Part shown: positions 26,964 through 35,834 of the stretch, piece by piece
Numbering within the stretch: position 1 is the first letter of the stretch
How the letters are laid out: the number at the start of each line of letters is the position of its first letter
Assembly: GCA_027491115.1 (NCBI GenBank)
Contig: JAIXWV010000022.1
Span: forward strand, 1 to 64,000
Direction of reading: 5' to 3'
DNA length: 64,000 bases
From: Pseudomonadota bacterium
Lineage (GTDB): Bacteria; Bdellovibrionota; UBA1018; CAIMNF01
Translations under genes and position numbers: made by a program
The notes under the pieces: generated by a model
Told to the model about the DNA's origin: nothing
Databases searched by the model: none
What the model saw: the letters and a program-made list of their open reading frames with translations, nothing else

Positions 26964-28118
26964 ATGGGATACGACATCAAGACAGTAAATACGGTTCGTG
27001 AACGTCGCTTCGAGGCTGCTCCGCGCCCGGAACTCTGGGCCGATGCGCCGGAGCGGGATTGGAATAACTGGATCTGGCAGCAACAAAAACGCGTGAAGAC
27101 GATGGAGCAGCTGGAGAAAGTGATCAATCCGACAGCTGATGAGCGCGAGGCGTTCGCCCAATCCCATGAAATGTTCAACATGGGGATCACTCCCTATTAC
27201 GCGGCCCTCATGGACAAGGACGATCCAAATTGTCCGATCCGGCTCCAGTCCGTACCGGGTAAAGGCGAATTGCATATTGCCCCCGAGGATCTCGAAGATC
27301 CTCTGGCCGAGGAGCGCGACATGCCCGTTCCCGGAATCACCCACCGTTATCCTGATCGGGTCCTGTTTTACACCACTCACAACTGTGCCATGTACTGTCG
27401 GCATTGTACCCGGAAGAGGAAGGTGGCTGATCCGGACTCAGCGACTTCGGCGAAAACCCTCGAAGAAGGTCTGGCTTACATCGAGCGAACCAAGAGTATC
27501 CGCGATGTGGTGATTTCCGGTGGGGACGCACTCTCGAATTCAGATGACCGGATCGAGTACATCCTTTCCCGTCTGCGTGCGATGGACCACATTGAAATCT
27601 TCCGAATCGGAACCCGGAATCTGGTGACATTGCCCCAGAGGATCACCGACGACTTCTGCAAAATGCTGAAGAAGTATCAGCCGGTGTTCATCCACACCCA
27701 TTTCAATCATCCGAAGGAGCTGACTCGCGAGGCTTTCGACGCTTGCGCCCGTCTTGCTGATGCGGGATGCGTGATCAACAATCAGATGGTGTTGCTCAAA
27801 GGGGTGAATGACGACCCGAAGACCGTGATGGAGCTCAATCACAAGTTGTTGATGGCCCGTGTCCGTCCTTACTACATGTTCCAAGCCGATCTCTCCCAAG
27901 GCATCAGTCATTTCAGGACTCCGGTGGAGAAGGGCCTCGAGATCATCAAGGCACTTCGGGGTTGGACCTCGGGGATGGCGGTTCCTCACTTCGTGATCGA
28001 CGCTCCCGGTGGCGGCGGAAAGATTCCTCTGCTTCCGAAGTATCTTGTCGGCCAAGAGGGCAAGGAATGGACTTTCCGGAACTACAGGGATCAAGAGTAC
28101 AAGTATTTTGAGCCGTAA
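26964..28118 (+). CDS. kamA: Lysine 2,3-aminomutase family radical SAM enzyme
   Basis: 384 residues. The radical SAM cluster motif CAMYCRHC lies near residue 141, followed by TRKRKVAD. The PLP lysine is in IDAPGGGGKIPLLP near the C terminus, and TPYYAALMD and MPVPGITHRYPDRVLF are typical. It interconverts L-alpha-lysine and L-beta-lysine. Length and C-terminal region fit KamA better than EpmB (about 340 residues), and no epmA/efp gene is nearby, but an EpmB-like role cannot be excluded. No clear ribosome site precedes the ATG. Confidence 0.88.
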   Translation: MGYDIKTVNTVRERRFEAAPRPELWADAPERDWNNWIWQQQKRVKTMEQLEKVINPTADEREAFAQSHEMFNMGITPYYAALMDKDDPNCPIRLQSVPGKGELHIAPEDLEDPLAEERDMPVPGITHRYPDRVLFYTTHNCAMYCRHCTRKRKVADPDSATSAKTLEEGLAYIERTKSIRDVVISGGDALSNSDDRIEYILSRLRAMDHIEIFRIGTRNLVTLPQRITDDFCKMLKKYQPVFIHTHFNHPKELTREAFDACARLADAGCVINNQMVLLKGVNDDPKTVMELNHKLLMARVRPYYMFQADLSQGISHFRTPVEKGLEIIKALRGWTSGMAVPHFVIDAPGGGGKIPLLPKYLVGQEGKEWTFRNYRDQEYKYFEP

Positions 28119-28563
28119 AGCACCGCTCTGGCTCCTGCTTCTGGTTTCATGTGCCTCGGTTCCGGATATGCTTCCGGAGAGGCATACTCGTCATCGTTTT
28201 CCAAAGGATCGGGTATATATCGAAGAACCGATAGGGAAAGACGCGGGTCGTCCCTATCTGCCGCTCGGTTGGGTCAAATCCAAGGCTTCCTGGTCTACCA
28301 TGGACCAGGACCCGAACTCACCCCGGCTTTGCAGGAATTACTTCAACAAGGCGGCAAAGAGCCTACTGGATGAGGCCATCAAGGCTGGAGCTGATGCCGT
28401 GATCAAGGTCCGTTCCGTGGTGTTGCTGCTCGATGGGAAGCTCGAGTTCCATCCTGGTGCTGAATGTTCAGACGATGGGGCGGAGGGCGAGGTCCTGCTC
28501 CAGGGAATCGCCATCAAATTCAAGCCCTTGCCTTCACCTAGCCCTGTTTCTGAACAGCGTTAA
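28108..28563 (+). CDS. Putative lipoprotein with YbjQ-like domain, TTG start
   Basis: 151 residues. No ATG fits; TTG 28108, inside the kamA end, gives SRKAPLWLLLLVSC, a short lipoprotein signal with a fair lipobox (LVSC, Cys near residue 15). The mature part ends in NKAAKSLLDEAIKAGADAVIKVRSVV ... GEVLLQGIAIKFK, which resembles the YbjQ/heavy-metal-binding fold (helix, then GADAVI-type strand). The similarity is by eye only. It overlaps kamA by 11 bases and may be co-transcribed with it. Confidence 0.6.
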   Translation: MSRKAPLWLLLLVSCASVPDMLPERHTRHRFPKDRVYIEEPIGKDAGRPYLPLGWVKSKASWSTMDQDPNSPRLCRNYFNKAAKSLLDEAIKAGADAVIKVRSVVLLLDGKLEFHPGAECSDDGAEGEVLLQGIAIKFKPLPSPSPVSEQR

Positions 28564-28613
28564 AGTTTTTCTGCGGATTTACCGATTAGACTTTGACGAG
28601 GGTACACCATTCT

Positions 28614-30596
28614 ATGAGCGAATCAGTCCTCAAAAAATTCGGAAAGTATTTCCTGCTCGATCGGATCGGAGAGGGCGGGATGGCCGAGATTTTCCGTGCC
28701 CGCTTGGCAACCGCCGATGCGAATGGCCGATTCATTGTGATCAAGCGAATCCAAGGCGCCTACAGCAATAATCAGGAGTTCGTTCAGATGTTTCGCGCCG
28801 AGGTCCAGGTGACGATGCGATTCTCGCATCCGAATATCGTGCAGTTGTATGAGTCCGGAGAAGAGTCCGGTCAGCATTACATTGCAATGGAGCTGGTGGA
28901 GGGTCGGAACCTCAGACAGGTCCTATCGAAGATTTCCCAGAAGCAACAACGTATCCCCATCCCTGCGTCTTGTTTTGTCATCGAGCAGGCCGCTGCGGGA
29001 TTGAATTATGCACACCAATTCAAGGATCGAATCACCGGAGAGCCACTGAATCTGGTTCACCGTGACGTGAGTCCACAGAACATCCTCGTTTCTTACGATG
29101 GGAACATCAAAGTAATTGACTTCGGCATCGCCAAGGCAGCGACCAATGGGGAAGCGACACGTGCCGGTGTGATCAAAGGGAAACTGAGTTACCTTTCCCC
29201 TGAACAAGTAATGGGTGAGGTACTTGACGGAAGGTCAGATATTTTTGCCTTGGGCATTGTGCTTTGGGAGTTGCTCACCGGTAAGCGCCTCTTTGTTGCC
29301 GATGGAGATAACGAGTTCCAGGTTCTGAAGATGATCGAGAGCTGCACCTCTTATGTGAAGCCTCCTTCGACCTACAATCCTGAAATTTCGAAGGATCTCG
29401 ATGCAGTGGTGATGCAAGCCCTCGCCCGCGATCCAAAAAAACGGTTTCAGAATGGCGAAGAGATGGGGCGTGCCCTCAGAAAGTTGCTGGCTGTCGAGTA
29501 CTCCGATTTCGGTCCATCGGATCTGTCCATTTTCGTTAAGAAACTTTTCCATGATTTGATCGTTGAGGATCGAAAACAACTTCAGCAATTGAACTCACGT
29601 GCGGACGAGCTGATCGCACTAGGTGCCCCGGTGCCTGTGAAGACGACACCGTCTTCCGAGGCAAAAACCGATTCCGGTGTACCTACCAAGGATGCTCCAA
29701 GGGAACAAACCCGGGTCAGTAATCTGGGAGACAAGTTTGACAAGTCCCAGATCACATCTGCAGATCGTGTGGAAATTGCGCGACAACCTCAGAATCAAAT
29801 GCGGGTACCTTCGACCAACCGGGGAAATACGCAAACCGGAATCCGCTCAAATCCACAGATGAACAAAGGGACGGGAACGGGTATTCGCAGGGCTGTGCCT
29901 CAGGTGGAGCCTGTTCCGAGTACGTCGGGTTCAGGCGGAGGAATAAAGATTCTCGCTGGAGCCGCGATGTTGGCGATCGCTGGTTTTTTTGCCTTTGAAC
30001 AGTTGAATCCTGTTGATCGTAAGCCTGATTCGGTTTCGATGGAAGATCCTACGCCCGCGGTACAGAATCCGTTCACCAGCAAGGCCAATTTCAGGGTCCG
30101 TATTTTTCCGGATGGCGACCTTTCTAAGACTCGAATCACAGTGAACTCGGCTCCGTTCGATCTCAATAAAGGGTTTATCAATCTCAACATCGATGAGCCT
30201 GTAGAACTGGTCATTGAACGACAGGGCTTCGTGACATACCGAAAAGAATTCACAGTGAAGCAGGGTGATTTGAATTCTTCACGAGAGTTCGTGATGGATG
30301 TGAAGCTTGATCCGATGGTATACGGAACTTTCACCTTATCGACCCAACCTGAGATCGCAGATGTCAGTATTGTCAATTTAGACCAAGGGACATCGGGGAA
30401 TTCCTCCAAGCCATTGAGCTTGAAGACTCCGGTTTACCAGGAGAAGCTGGCTGTCGGTCATTATCGCGTGACGGTTCGAAACGAAACGTTGAATGTTGAG
30501 AAGTCCTTCCAGATCGAAATTAAAGAGGGCGATCGTTTGGTCAAGAATGGAGTTGCGCTCGAGCCCGTGAGAAGTCCTGCAGGAAACCGCCGTTAG
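28614..30596 (+). CDS. Membrane-anchored Ser/Thr protein kinase (Hanks type)
   Basis: 660 residues. Kinase domain about 12-290: glycine loop RIGEGGMAEIFRA, VIKRI lysine, catalytic HRDVSPQNIL, DFGIAKA and a KGKLSYLSPEQ activation segment. A polar Pro/Thr/Asn-rich linker follows, then one membrane helix (IKILAGAAMLAIAGFFAF, about residue 450), then two beta-rich repeats outside the membrane that resemble PEGA-type sensory domains. ATG 28614 is preferred over TTG 28593 because GAGGG lies between them. It converges on the response regulator, with 4 bases of overlap. The ligand is unknown. Confidence 0.9.
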   Translation: MSESVLKKFGKYFLLDRIGEGGMAEIFRARLATADANGRFIVIKRIQGAYSNNQEFVQMFRAEVQVTMRFSHPNIVQLYESGEESGQHYIAMELVEGRNLRQVLSKISQKQQRIPIPASCFVIEQAAAGLNYAHQFKDRITGEPLNLVHRDVSPQNILVSYDGNIKVIDFGIAKAATNGEATRAGVIKGKLSYLSPEQVMGEVLDGRSDIFALGIVLWELLTGKRLFVADGDNEFQVLKMIESCTSYVKPPSTYNPEISKDLDAVVMQALARDPKKRFQNGEEMGRALRKLLAVEYSDFGPSDLSIFVKKLFHDLIVEDRKQLQQLNSRADELIALGAPVPVKTTPSSEAKTDSGVPTKDAPREQTRVSNLGDKFDKSQITSADRVEIARQPQNQMRVPSTNRGNTQTGIRSNPQMNKGTGTGIRRAVPQVEPVPSTSGSGGGIKILAGAAMLAIAGFFAFEQLNPVDRKPDSVSMEDPTPAVQNPFTSKANFRVRIFPDGDLSKTRITVNSAPFDLNKGFINLNIDEPVELVIERQGFVTYRKEFTVKQGDLNSSREFVMDVKLDPMVYGTFTLSTQPEIADVSIVNLDQGTSGNSSKPLSLKTPVYQEKLAVGHYRVTVRNETLNVEKSFQIEIKEGDRLVKNGVALEPVRSPAGNRR

Positions 30597-31267
30597 GGTA
30601 GGTACTTGTAGCCGATTCCGTAGACGCTCTGGATGTGGACATTCATTTCTGGGATTTTTTTCCTCAGTGAACGGATGTGCACATCGATGGTTCTGTCGGT
30701 GGTGGCGGGGGCAGAATCTTTCCAGATTTCTCTCATGATCTCCGAACGTGAAACGACCACGCCATTACGCGAAGCGAGTAGTCGTAGAATGTCATATTCA
30801 GTGAGGGTGAGAGGAACAGGTTGTTCATCGTAATTCGCAGTGCGGTTGATCGGGTCGATCTCGAGTTTTCCTACCTTCACTTTGGGTGAAACGGAAACAC
30901 GCGAACGCAATAAGCGTGATTTGATACGGGTCATGAGTTCACGGTGATCGAATGGTTTGGGAAGGTAGTCCTCTGCACCCATCGAAAGTCCATAGGTGAT
31001 CTCAGCCGTTGTGTTCTTGCCTGATAGGAAGATGACGGGAATGGATTGGGTATCAGGTTCGGACTTCAGTCTTTTACAGGTGTCGTAGCCGTTCAACACA
31101 GGCATGATCACGTCAAGAACGATCAGGTCTGGTTGTTGGGCCCTAGCTATGGCAATCCCATCTAGGCCATTACCTGCGACCAAGACATCAAACTCTCGTC
31201 CGAGCATGACCTGCAGGAATCTGCGGGTGTCGGAGTTATCCTCGATGACCAGGATCTTCTGTCGCAT
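30593..31267 (-). CDS. OmpR/PhoB-family response regulator
   Basis: 224 residues. Receiver domain 1-120: acidic pair EDN, phospho-acceptor in LIVLDVIMPVLNGYD, Thr/Ser in FLSGKN and Lys in LPKPFDHREL. The C-terminal winged helix (PLTLTEYDILRLLASRNGVVVSRSEIMREIW, RTIDVHIRSLRKKI, IQSVYGIGYKYLP) binds DNA. No histidine kinase is adjacent; the neighbours are a STAS-like protein and a 50-residue protein in the same operon. Its ATG lies inside that small gene, with GAAAGG as ribosome site. Confidence 0.94.
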   Translation of the reverse strand: MRQKILVIEDNSDTRRFLQVMLGREFDVLVAGNGLDGIAIARAQQPDLIVLDVIMPVLNGYDTCKRLKSEPDTQSIPVIFLSGKNTTAEITYGLSMGAEDYLPKPFDHRELMTRIKSRLLRSRVSVSPKVKVGKLEIDPINRTANYDEQPVPLTLTEYDILRLLASRNGVVVSRSEIMREIWKDSAPATTDRTIDVHIRSLRKKIPEMNVHIQSVYGIGYKYLP

Positions 31268-31388
31268 CTGAGAGCCTTTCGGCGATCGAGGAAAGTCCAG
31301 AGAGCAGCAGTTCGCTCTCCATGGGATCGAGTGGTCTGTTCAGTCCGAGAATCCGGGAGAGTTTTTGCAGTAAATCCTGATCCATCAT
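31236..31388 (-). CDS. 50-residue small protein between STAS-like and response-regulator genes
   Basis: ATG 31388 overlaps the stop of the preceding gene (ATGA), and the end overlaps the response-regulator gene by 32 bases in another frame. The peptide is Leu-rich and helical (DQDLLQKLSRILGL, then ESELLLSGLSSIAERL) with a polar end. GGAG lies 12 bases upstream. Exact coupling to both neighbours supports a real gene filling what would otherwise be an odd 117-base gap. There is no known family. Confidence 0.55.
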   Translation of the reverse strand: MMDQDLLQKLSRILGLNRPLDPMESELLLSGLSSIAERLSDATEDPGHRG

Positions 31389-31876
31389 TTGTTGCGTTCG
31401 CTCCAAAGCTTTTTAGCAAAGCTGCCGAACCATGGGCTGGTTTCACCGAGGTGGTCGATCCGCTTCAATTCGTCTTCGACTGTTTGTCTGAGATTCCGGT
31501 TTTCCTCAATCAGTCGCTCAGCATCCATGCGCATTCTTTCACGCAAGTCGATTCGGGATTGAAGAACATTGACCTGCTCCTCAAGTGCGGATTCGATGAG
31601 TTTCCTCCGGATTTCTTCTAGCTCAGAGGTGTTTCTCGCGCATTTGAAGTGTAGTCCCTTCGAAGAGGCGAGCGACTTGGCTTCTTCGATCAATCCATCC
31701 AAAGAGGCGAAGGGGGTATTTGTTTCGATACCGCCCAAGTCAAGAATGGTGAAAAGAGGTGCGGTTTCGAAGAATCTGAAAAGGCTTGATCTGAGGGTTT
31801 CGAGATCCTCGATAGAAATCGGGCCTTGGATCCGGAACTCATTGATGCCATTCCTGGTCTGAAAGAGGATGTTCAT
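31385..31876 (-). CDS. STAS-like protein with C-terminal coiled coil
   Basis: 163 residues. Residues about 10-90 follow the STAS/anti-anti-sigma pattern: IQGPISIEDLETLRSSLFRFF, then TILDLGGIETNTPFASLDGLIEEAKSLASSKGLHF, alternating strands and helices. The usual phosphorylated Ser/Thr position is not certain. Residues 95-145 form a charged coiled coil (EEQVNVLQSRIDLRERMRM). It heads an operon with the small protein and the response regulator and is divergent from an outer-membrane protein followed by a SpoIIE-type phosphatase. This suggests a partner-switching role, which is inference. Confidence 0.6.
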   Translation of the reverse strand: MNILFQTRNGINEFRIQGPISIEDLETLRSSLFRFFETAPLFTILDLGGIETNTPFASLDGLIEEAKSLASSKGLHFKCARNTSELEEIRRKLIESALEEQVNVLQSRIDLRERMRMDAERLIEENRNLRQTVEDELKRIDHLGETSPWFGSFAKKLWSERNK

Positions 31877-32012
31877 AATTTCATTGTCTCACAAGGTGCG
31901 AACGTTCCATAGAGTCAGGCCTTTGACTGTGGGTGGGCAATTTTTGCCGATGGCGTTTTGACGCTGAATGTTTCTCGGGCTCCAGCCGAAAAGGAAATGG
32001 GAGGTGGAGTCC

Positions 32013-33143
32013 TTGGTTTCAGGAAAGGGTTTGTTTTGGATGATCGGACTGAGCTTGATGGGGGCGATCCCACAGGCATCCGCTATTCCCTTTTCTTATC
32101 CCGGAATCCGATATGTGAGTCCATACAGCCAGTCCCTAGGGGGTGTGACCCTCCCTCTCTCAAACGAAACGGGTAACTCCCTGTTCAATAATCCAGCAGG
32201 TTTGGCAAGGAATACCAAGTTCAGAGCAGAATACCTCAACCTACAGTTTGATGTGAATTCCGGAGTTGCGGGTGACATGACCCAGGCTACCAGAATGTTC
32301 AATCTTGGGACACTGAGCGGCACGCTCAATTCAGACATCAATTACCTTTACTCGGGCGGAATAGGAAATCTGACCGCTGTGTCCTGGGGGGGCTTTGCTG
32401 TCGGATTGCTTTTGCAAGACCGAGTCCGTGCATATTCAGATGGAACTAATGTCCACTATGAGACCAACACCTTGGCGGTTCCTGCGCTCGGATACGGTTT
32501 CTCGTTAGCTCGAGGTGTGGTGCGACTCGGTTACAGTCTTCAGTTAGTCAATCTTGCCTCTGGCACGACGCAATCGGTTGCTGATTCAAGCGCCAGATTC
32601 CTTTCCGGATTGAGCGAGGGTAAAGGGCTTGCGCATACGGCATCCGTCAACTTTGCATTTCCGTTCACTTATCTTCCGACCCTGTCCATCGTGGCAAGGA
32701 ATATTGGTGGGGTGACCTATGCTCAAGGAAGCCTTCTCCCACGGGCGAACTCACCCAGTGGGGCACCCCCGACCGAGGAGATGACGGTGGATGCTGCGTT
32801 CGGGATGATGGTCCGAATATCCGGTCAGGTGAAGACTAATTGGTACCTACAGTACAAGGACGTTAGCAACAAGGTGAGTGTGCCTTTCCTGGAGAAGCTC
32901 AACTTCGGTGTCGATCTCAGCCTGAGTCCAGCAGTCGGACTCAGAGCCGGCATGACCGGGGATCAGTTCAGTGCTGGACTGGGCTACCGGAGCGAATCGA
33001 GCGAAATCAATCTTGCTTGGTACAAGGATCCCACACCGTTCAAGGACATTTCCTATTACGACACCCGTTTTGCACTACAATACAAGGTCCTTTTCCAGGA
33101 CCAGAATACCCGCAACCGTGAGGATGAGGGCAAACTCAAGTGA
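32013..33143 (+). CDS. Predicted outer-membrane beta-barrel protein, TTG start
   Basis: About 376 residues. TTG 32013 with GGGAGG 8 bases upstream gives a textbook signal peptide (SGKGLFWMIGLSLMGAIPQASA|IP); ATG 31968 would add 15 polar residues in front of it. The mature protein has SLGGVTLPLSNETGNSLFNNPAGLAR, as in FadL/PorV-like barrels, then many alternating strands and a C-terminal strand with aromatic residues (FALQYKVLF), although a charged tail follows. The function is unknown. It is followed after 9 bases by the SpoIIE-type gene, so the two are probably one operon. Confidence 0.7.
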   Translation: MVSGKGLFWMIGLSLMGAIPQASAIPFSYPGIRYVSPYSQSLGGVTLPLSNETGNSLFNNPAGLARNTKFRAEYLNLQFDVNSGVAGDMTQATRMFNLGTLSGTLNSDINYLYSGGIGNLTAVSWGGFAVGLLLQDRVRAYSDGTNVHYETNTLAVPALGYGFSLARGVVRLGYSLQLVNLASGTTQSVADSSARFLSGLSEGKGLAHTASVNFAFPFTYLPTLSIVARNIGGVTYAQGSLLPRANSPSGAPPTEEMTVDAAFGMMVRISGQVKTNWYLQYKDVSNKVSVPFLEKLNFGVDLSLSPAVGLRAGMTGDQFSAGLGYRSESSEINLAWYKDPTPFKDISYYDTRFALQYKVLFQDQNTRNREDEGKLK

Positions 33144-33152
33144 GAGGACGCT

Positions 33153-34295
33153 ATGACTAAGCCAAAATTTCATTTCAGCATTCTCGGTCGAGATCGCATG
33201 ACCGAGCAACTCTGGATCGAAGAACTCAGGACGCTTCAGCGCGGTCTGGGAGGAGCTTTGGGGGGAGCGCCGACGGGGGCCGGCGAGGTACTTTCCAATC
33301 TGATTCTCATTGATGCTTCCAGGCCAGGTTGGCAGCAATGGCTGGAGAGTGTAGATCCAGCCGGAAAATCCGTTATTCTGGTATTGGACGAGGAGGCTGG
33401 TTTGCCGGCAGGAACTGACATCCAACAGGTTTCCGATCTGTTGGTTCATCCTTTCCGGATTCCCGGATTGTTGAGTGTCGTCAAACATCATCATGAAAGG
33501 ATCCGAGCTGATGAGCTCCTCGCCGAAGCGGTCGCGGCCGAACGCGATCTTGTGGATGCGAATGCCACACTCGAAAGAATTTTGCAGGCAAAGACCCCCA
33601 AAAGATATTCGGGAATCAAGGGACTTCAGATCATGTCGAAGCATCTCTCGGGATTAAAACCGGGCGGGGATTACTTCGATGTTTTCGAGTCCGATAAAAA
33701 GGATTTCGTAAATCTGCTGTTGGTGGATTCCTCAAGTTACGGAGTATCTGCTGCGATTCTCGGCATGATCCTATCTTGTTCCGCGCGAATGGCAAACGAT
33801 CATCAAGTCACCACTTCACAATGGGTCCGCAACATTTATGAGGAGCTCCGCCTCACTCTCGGTGACCAGGGGCACTTCAGCATGTTTTTCGGTCGATTGA
33901 ATCGGCGTGATTTCAGCCTCCACTATCAATTGTTTGGATCGGTCGAATGCTTTGTGGTGGATCAAACGGGCACCTCCAAGAAGCTCGATCGGAGTGGCGA
34001 GGCAATTAGCAACCGTCATGTTCCTTCTGAGTCGGAAGAGAAGATCTTGAAGCTCCAGCCCAAAGACCGCATGGTGCTTTTGTCTGACGGATTTGTGAAG
34101 GGTATCGGTGGGGAATTTCAATTGGATCGGGTATTCCGAGAAAGGCTCGAACGGGAGCCATTCGCTCTCGTGAACGAGTTGGCATTCCTCATCAAGTCTC
34201 GTTTGAACGAAGGAGAGACCTTCCCGGGAGAGGACTGTTCCGCCATCGTCATCGACGTCGAGAAACGAGTGTTACGACTCGCCCCTACGGGTTGA
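33153..34295 (+). CDS. SpoIIE/RsbU-type PP2C phosphatase with N-terminal receiver-like domain
   Basis: 380 residues. Residues 1-115 look like a receiver domain without its acidic pocket (LSNLILIDAS at the acceptor strand, VILVLDEEAG, LLVHPF). A short helix leads to the SpoIIE domain: LKPGGDYFDVFE, NLLLVDSSSYGVSAAILGMIL, DRMVLLSDGFVKG and GEDCSAIVIDV, keeping the metal-binding Asp positions, with S-S-S-Y in place of the usual V-S-G-H. It would dephosphorylate a STAS-type protein; a candidate lies at 31385-31876. The last 11 bases overlap mscS. Confidence 0.8.
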   Translation: MTKPKFHFSILGRDRMTEQLWIEELRTLQRGLGGALGGAPTGAGEVLSNLILIDASRPGWQQWLESVDPAGKSVILVLDEEAGLPAGTDIQQVSDLLVHPFRIPGLLSVVKHHHERIRADELLAEAVAAERDLVDANATLERILQAKTPKRYSGIKGLQIMSKHLSGLKPGGDYFDVFESDKKDFVNLLLVDSSSYGVSAAILGMILSCSARMANDHQVTTSQWVRNIYEELRLTLGDQGHFSMFFGRLNRRDFSLHYQLFGSVECFVVDQTGTSKKLDRSGEAISNRHVPSESEEKILKLQPKDRMVLLSDGFVKGIGGEFQLDRVFRERLEREPFALVNELAFLIKSRLNEGETFPGEDCSAIVIDVEKRVLRLAPTG

Positions 34296-35082
34296 TTCGA
34301 GCAATGGCCAGAGGAGGAAGTGGGTGGTTCCCTGACTTCAGAATGGCGTGAATGCGGGAATGCCCAGCTGTTAGGACACTTGCGTGGTCGGATTGGACGC
34401 AGGCTGCCTTGAACTGAACCACCATACCCTGAGAATGAAACTCGATGATTTCTCCGGTCACGGGAGGGGTGTTCCGCACACCGGGGAGACCGGTGAGTGC
34501 CTCTGTGACCTCACGTATCACGCGATCCGGGTCGGCGGCGAGACTGAGATGAATCTTGAATGAAGCAAGACGCCAAGGGTGTGAACTCGAGTTCACGATG
34601 TTGTCCGAAAAGAGTTTATGGTTGGCTACGAAGATGCGCTGCTGATCAGCGTTATCGATCAGAGTGGCAAAAAGACCGATTTCTCGAACCACACCGGTGA
34701 CTCCCGCTCCTTGGATGACGTCTCCAGCTTTGAAGGGTCGGAATACGATGAGAAAAATTCCGGCTGCGAAATTCGAGAGCAGCCCGGACCAGGCGACACC
34801 GATTGCCACACCTGCGGCGGCAATGACCGCCGAGAACGAGGTGGTTTCGATTCCGAATAGACTTAAAACTGCCACAATCGCAAGTGCACGAATGGAGAAG
34901 GCGAGAGTCTGGTTTGAGTAAAGGATGAGTGTGGGGTCCACATTCTTCGATCTGAGGGCGGTTCCCAGCAGACGGTTTGCCCATCGGATCACGAGCGATC
35001 CGGCGGTCCAAAGTGCGAAAGCACCGACCACCTTCAATAAGAACGGAACGAGCCAACTGTGAATCAGAACTTCGGGTGTCAT
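34285..35082 (-). CDS. Small-conductance mechanosensitive channel, MscS family
   Basis: 265 residues. Three membrane helices are followed by the MscS pore helix region (GVAIGVAWSGLLSNFAAGIFLIVFRPFKAGDVI) and the beta domain (GVVREIGLFATLIDNADQQRIFVANHKLFSDNIVNSS), then the alpha/beta cage. The length fits the minimal MscS type. The gate opens under membrane tension and releases solutes. It overlaps dapF by 4 bases (ATGA) and belongs to the same leftward operon. Confidence 0.9.
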   Translation of the reverse strand: MTPEVLIHSWLVPFLLKVVGAFALWTAGSLVIRWANRLLGTALRSKNVDPTLILYSNQTLAFSIRALAIVAVLSLFGIETTSFSAVIAAAGVAIGVAWSGLLSNFAAGIFLIVFRPFKAGDVIQGAGVTGVVREIGLFATLIDNADQQRIFVANHKLFSDNIVNSSSHPWRLASFKIHLSLAADPDRVIREVTEALTGLPGVRNTPPVTGEIIEFHSQGMVVQFKAACVQSDHASVLTAGHSRIHAILKSGNHPLPPLAIARINP

Positions 35083-35825
35083 AGGGTGCCCTCGAAAGTT
35101 TTTTCGACTTTACCGGAGAACCAGATGTCATCGAAGTGGCCGGGGGCAGTGCTCCGGAATTCAACCCGGAGTTCACCCCCCATGCAATGGATCAGTTCGT
35201 TGCCAGTCACGATGGCAGTGGCGATGGCTCCTGTTCCGCAGGAAAGCGTCTCATCTTCCACCCCCCGCTCGTAGGTTCTGAGAAAAACCTGACCATCCCT
35301 TTTCTCGTAGAAGTTTACATTGATTCCGTTCGGCAAGAACTGGGAAGAGTTCCTGATTCTACGACCTTCACCCACGACATCATAGTCGATCAGACCAGTG
35401 ACCGGGATCACCAGATGAGGTGATCCGGTGTCCAGGACATGTCCCACCGAGGTCTCTCGGATTCCACTCACTCCCTGCATGCGGATGGATACGGAGCCCC
35501 CGTCTACCTTTCCGATATGCTCCCCGTCGATTGCGATGAATCGTGATTCACCATTGGATATCCCTAAATCAGCGGCAAATCGGAGCAAGGCTCTTCCCCC
35601 ATTTCCGCACATGGTGCATTCGCCTCCGTCCGCATTGTAATTCTTCATTCCAAAGTCGTAGCCCTCTGCCCGAATCAGGAGGATGAGACCGTCAGCTCCA
35701 ATTCCGTAGCGCCGGTGGCAGAGTCGAGCAATCTCGGCACGACTCGGGTTCCAGACGGAAAAACGGTGATCAATCAGAATGAAGTCATTGCCGTTAGCAT
35801 GGTATTTCGAGAACTTCAGAGCCAT
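35079..35825 (-). CDS. dapF: Diaminopimelate epimerase
   Basis: 248 residues. It converts LL- to meso-diaminopimelate for lysine and peptidoglycan. Motifs: KFSKYHANGNDFILID at the start, GIGADGLILL, MCGNGGRALLRFA (first catalytic Cys) and SCGTGAIATAIV (second Cys). ATG 35825 matches the family start; a GTG two codons earlier is possible. There is no good ribosome site, but the upstream gene ends just before it, so translation may be coupled. Confidence 0.95.
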   Translation of the reverse strand: MALKFSKYHANGNDFILIDHRFSVWNPSRAEIARLCHRRYGIGADGLILLIRAEGYDFGMKNYNADGGECTMCGNGGRALLRFAADLGISNGESRFIAIDGEHIGKVDGGSVSIRMQGVSGIRETSVGHVLDTGSPHLVIPVTGLIDYDVVGEGRRIRNSSQFLPNGINVNFYEKRDGQVFLRTYERGVEDETLSCGTGAIATAIVTGNELIHCMGGELRVEFRSTAPGHFDDIWFSGKVEKTFEGTL

Positions 35826-35834
35826 GCTCACACT

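Noticed and set aside
26822-27190. N-terminal extension of the PEP-like protein
   Set aside because: It is antisense to kamA and has no domain; ATG 26821 gives a natural start.
31936-31948. GGCAA-TTT-TTGCC inverted repeat between the STAS-like and barrel genes
   Set aside because: Only five-base arms; this is expected by chance in a window of this size, and nothing else supports it.
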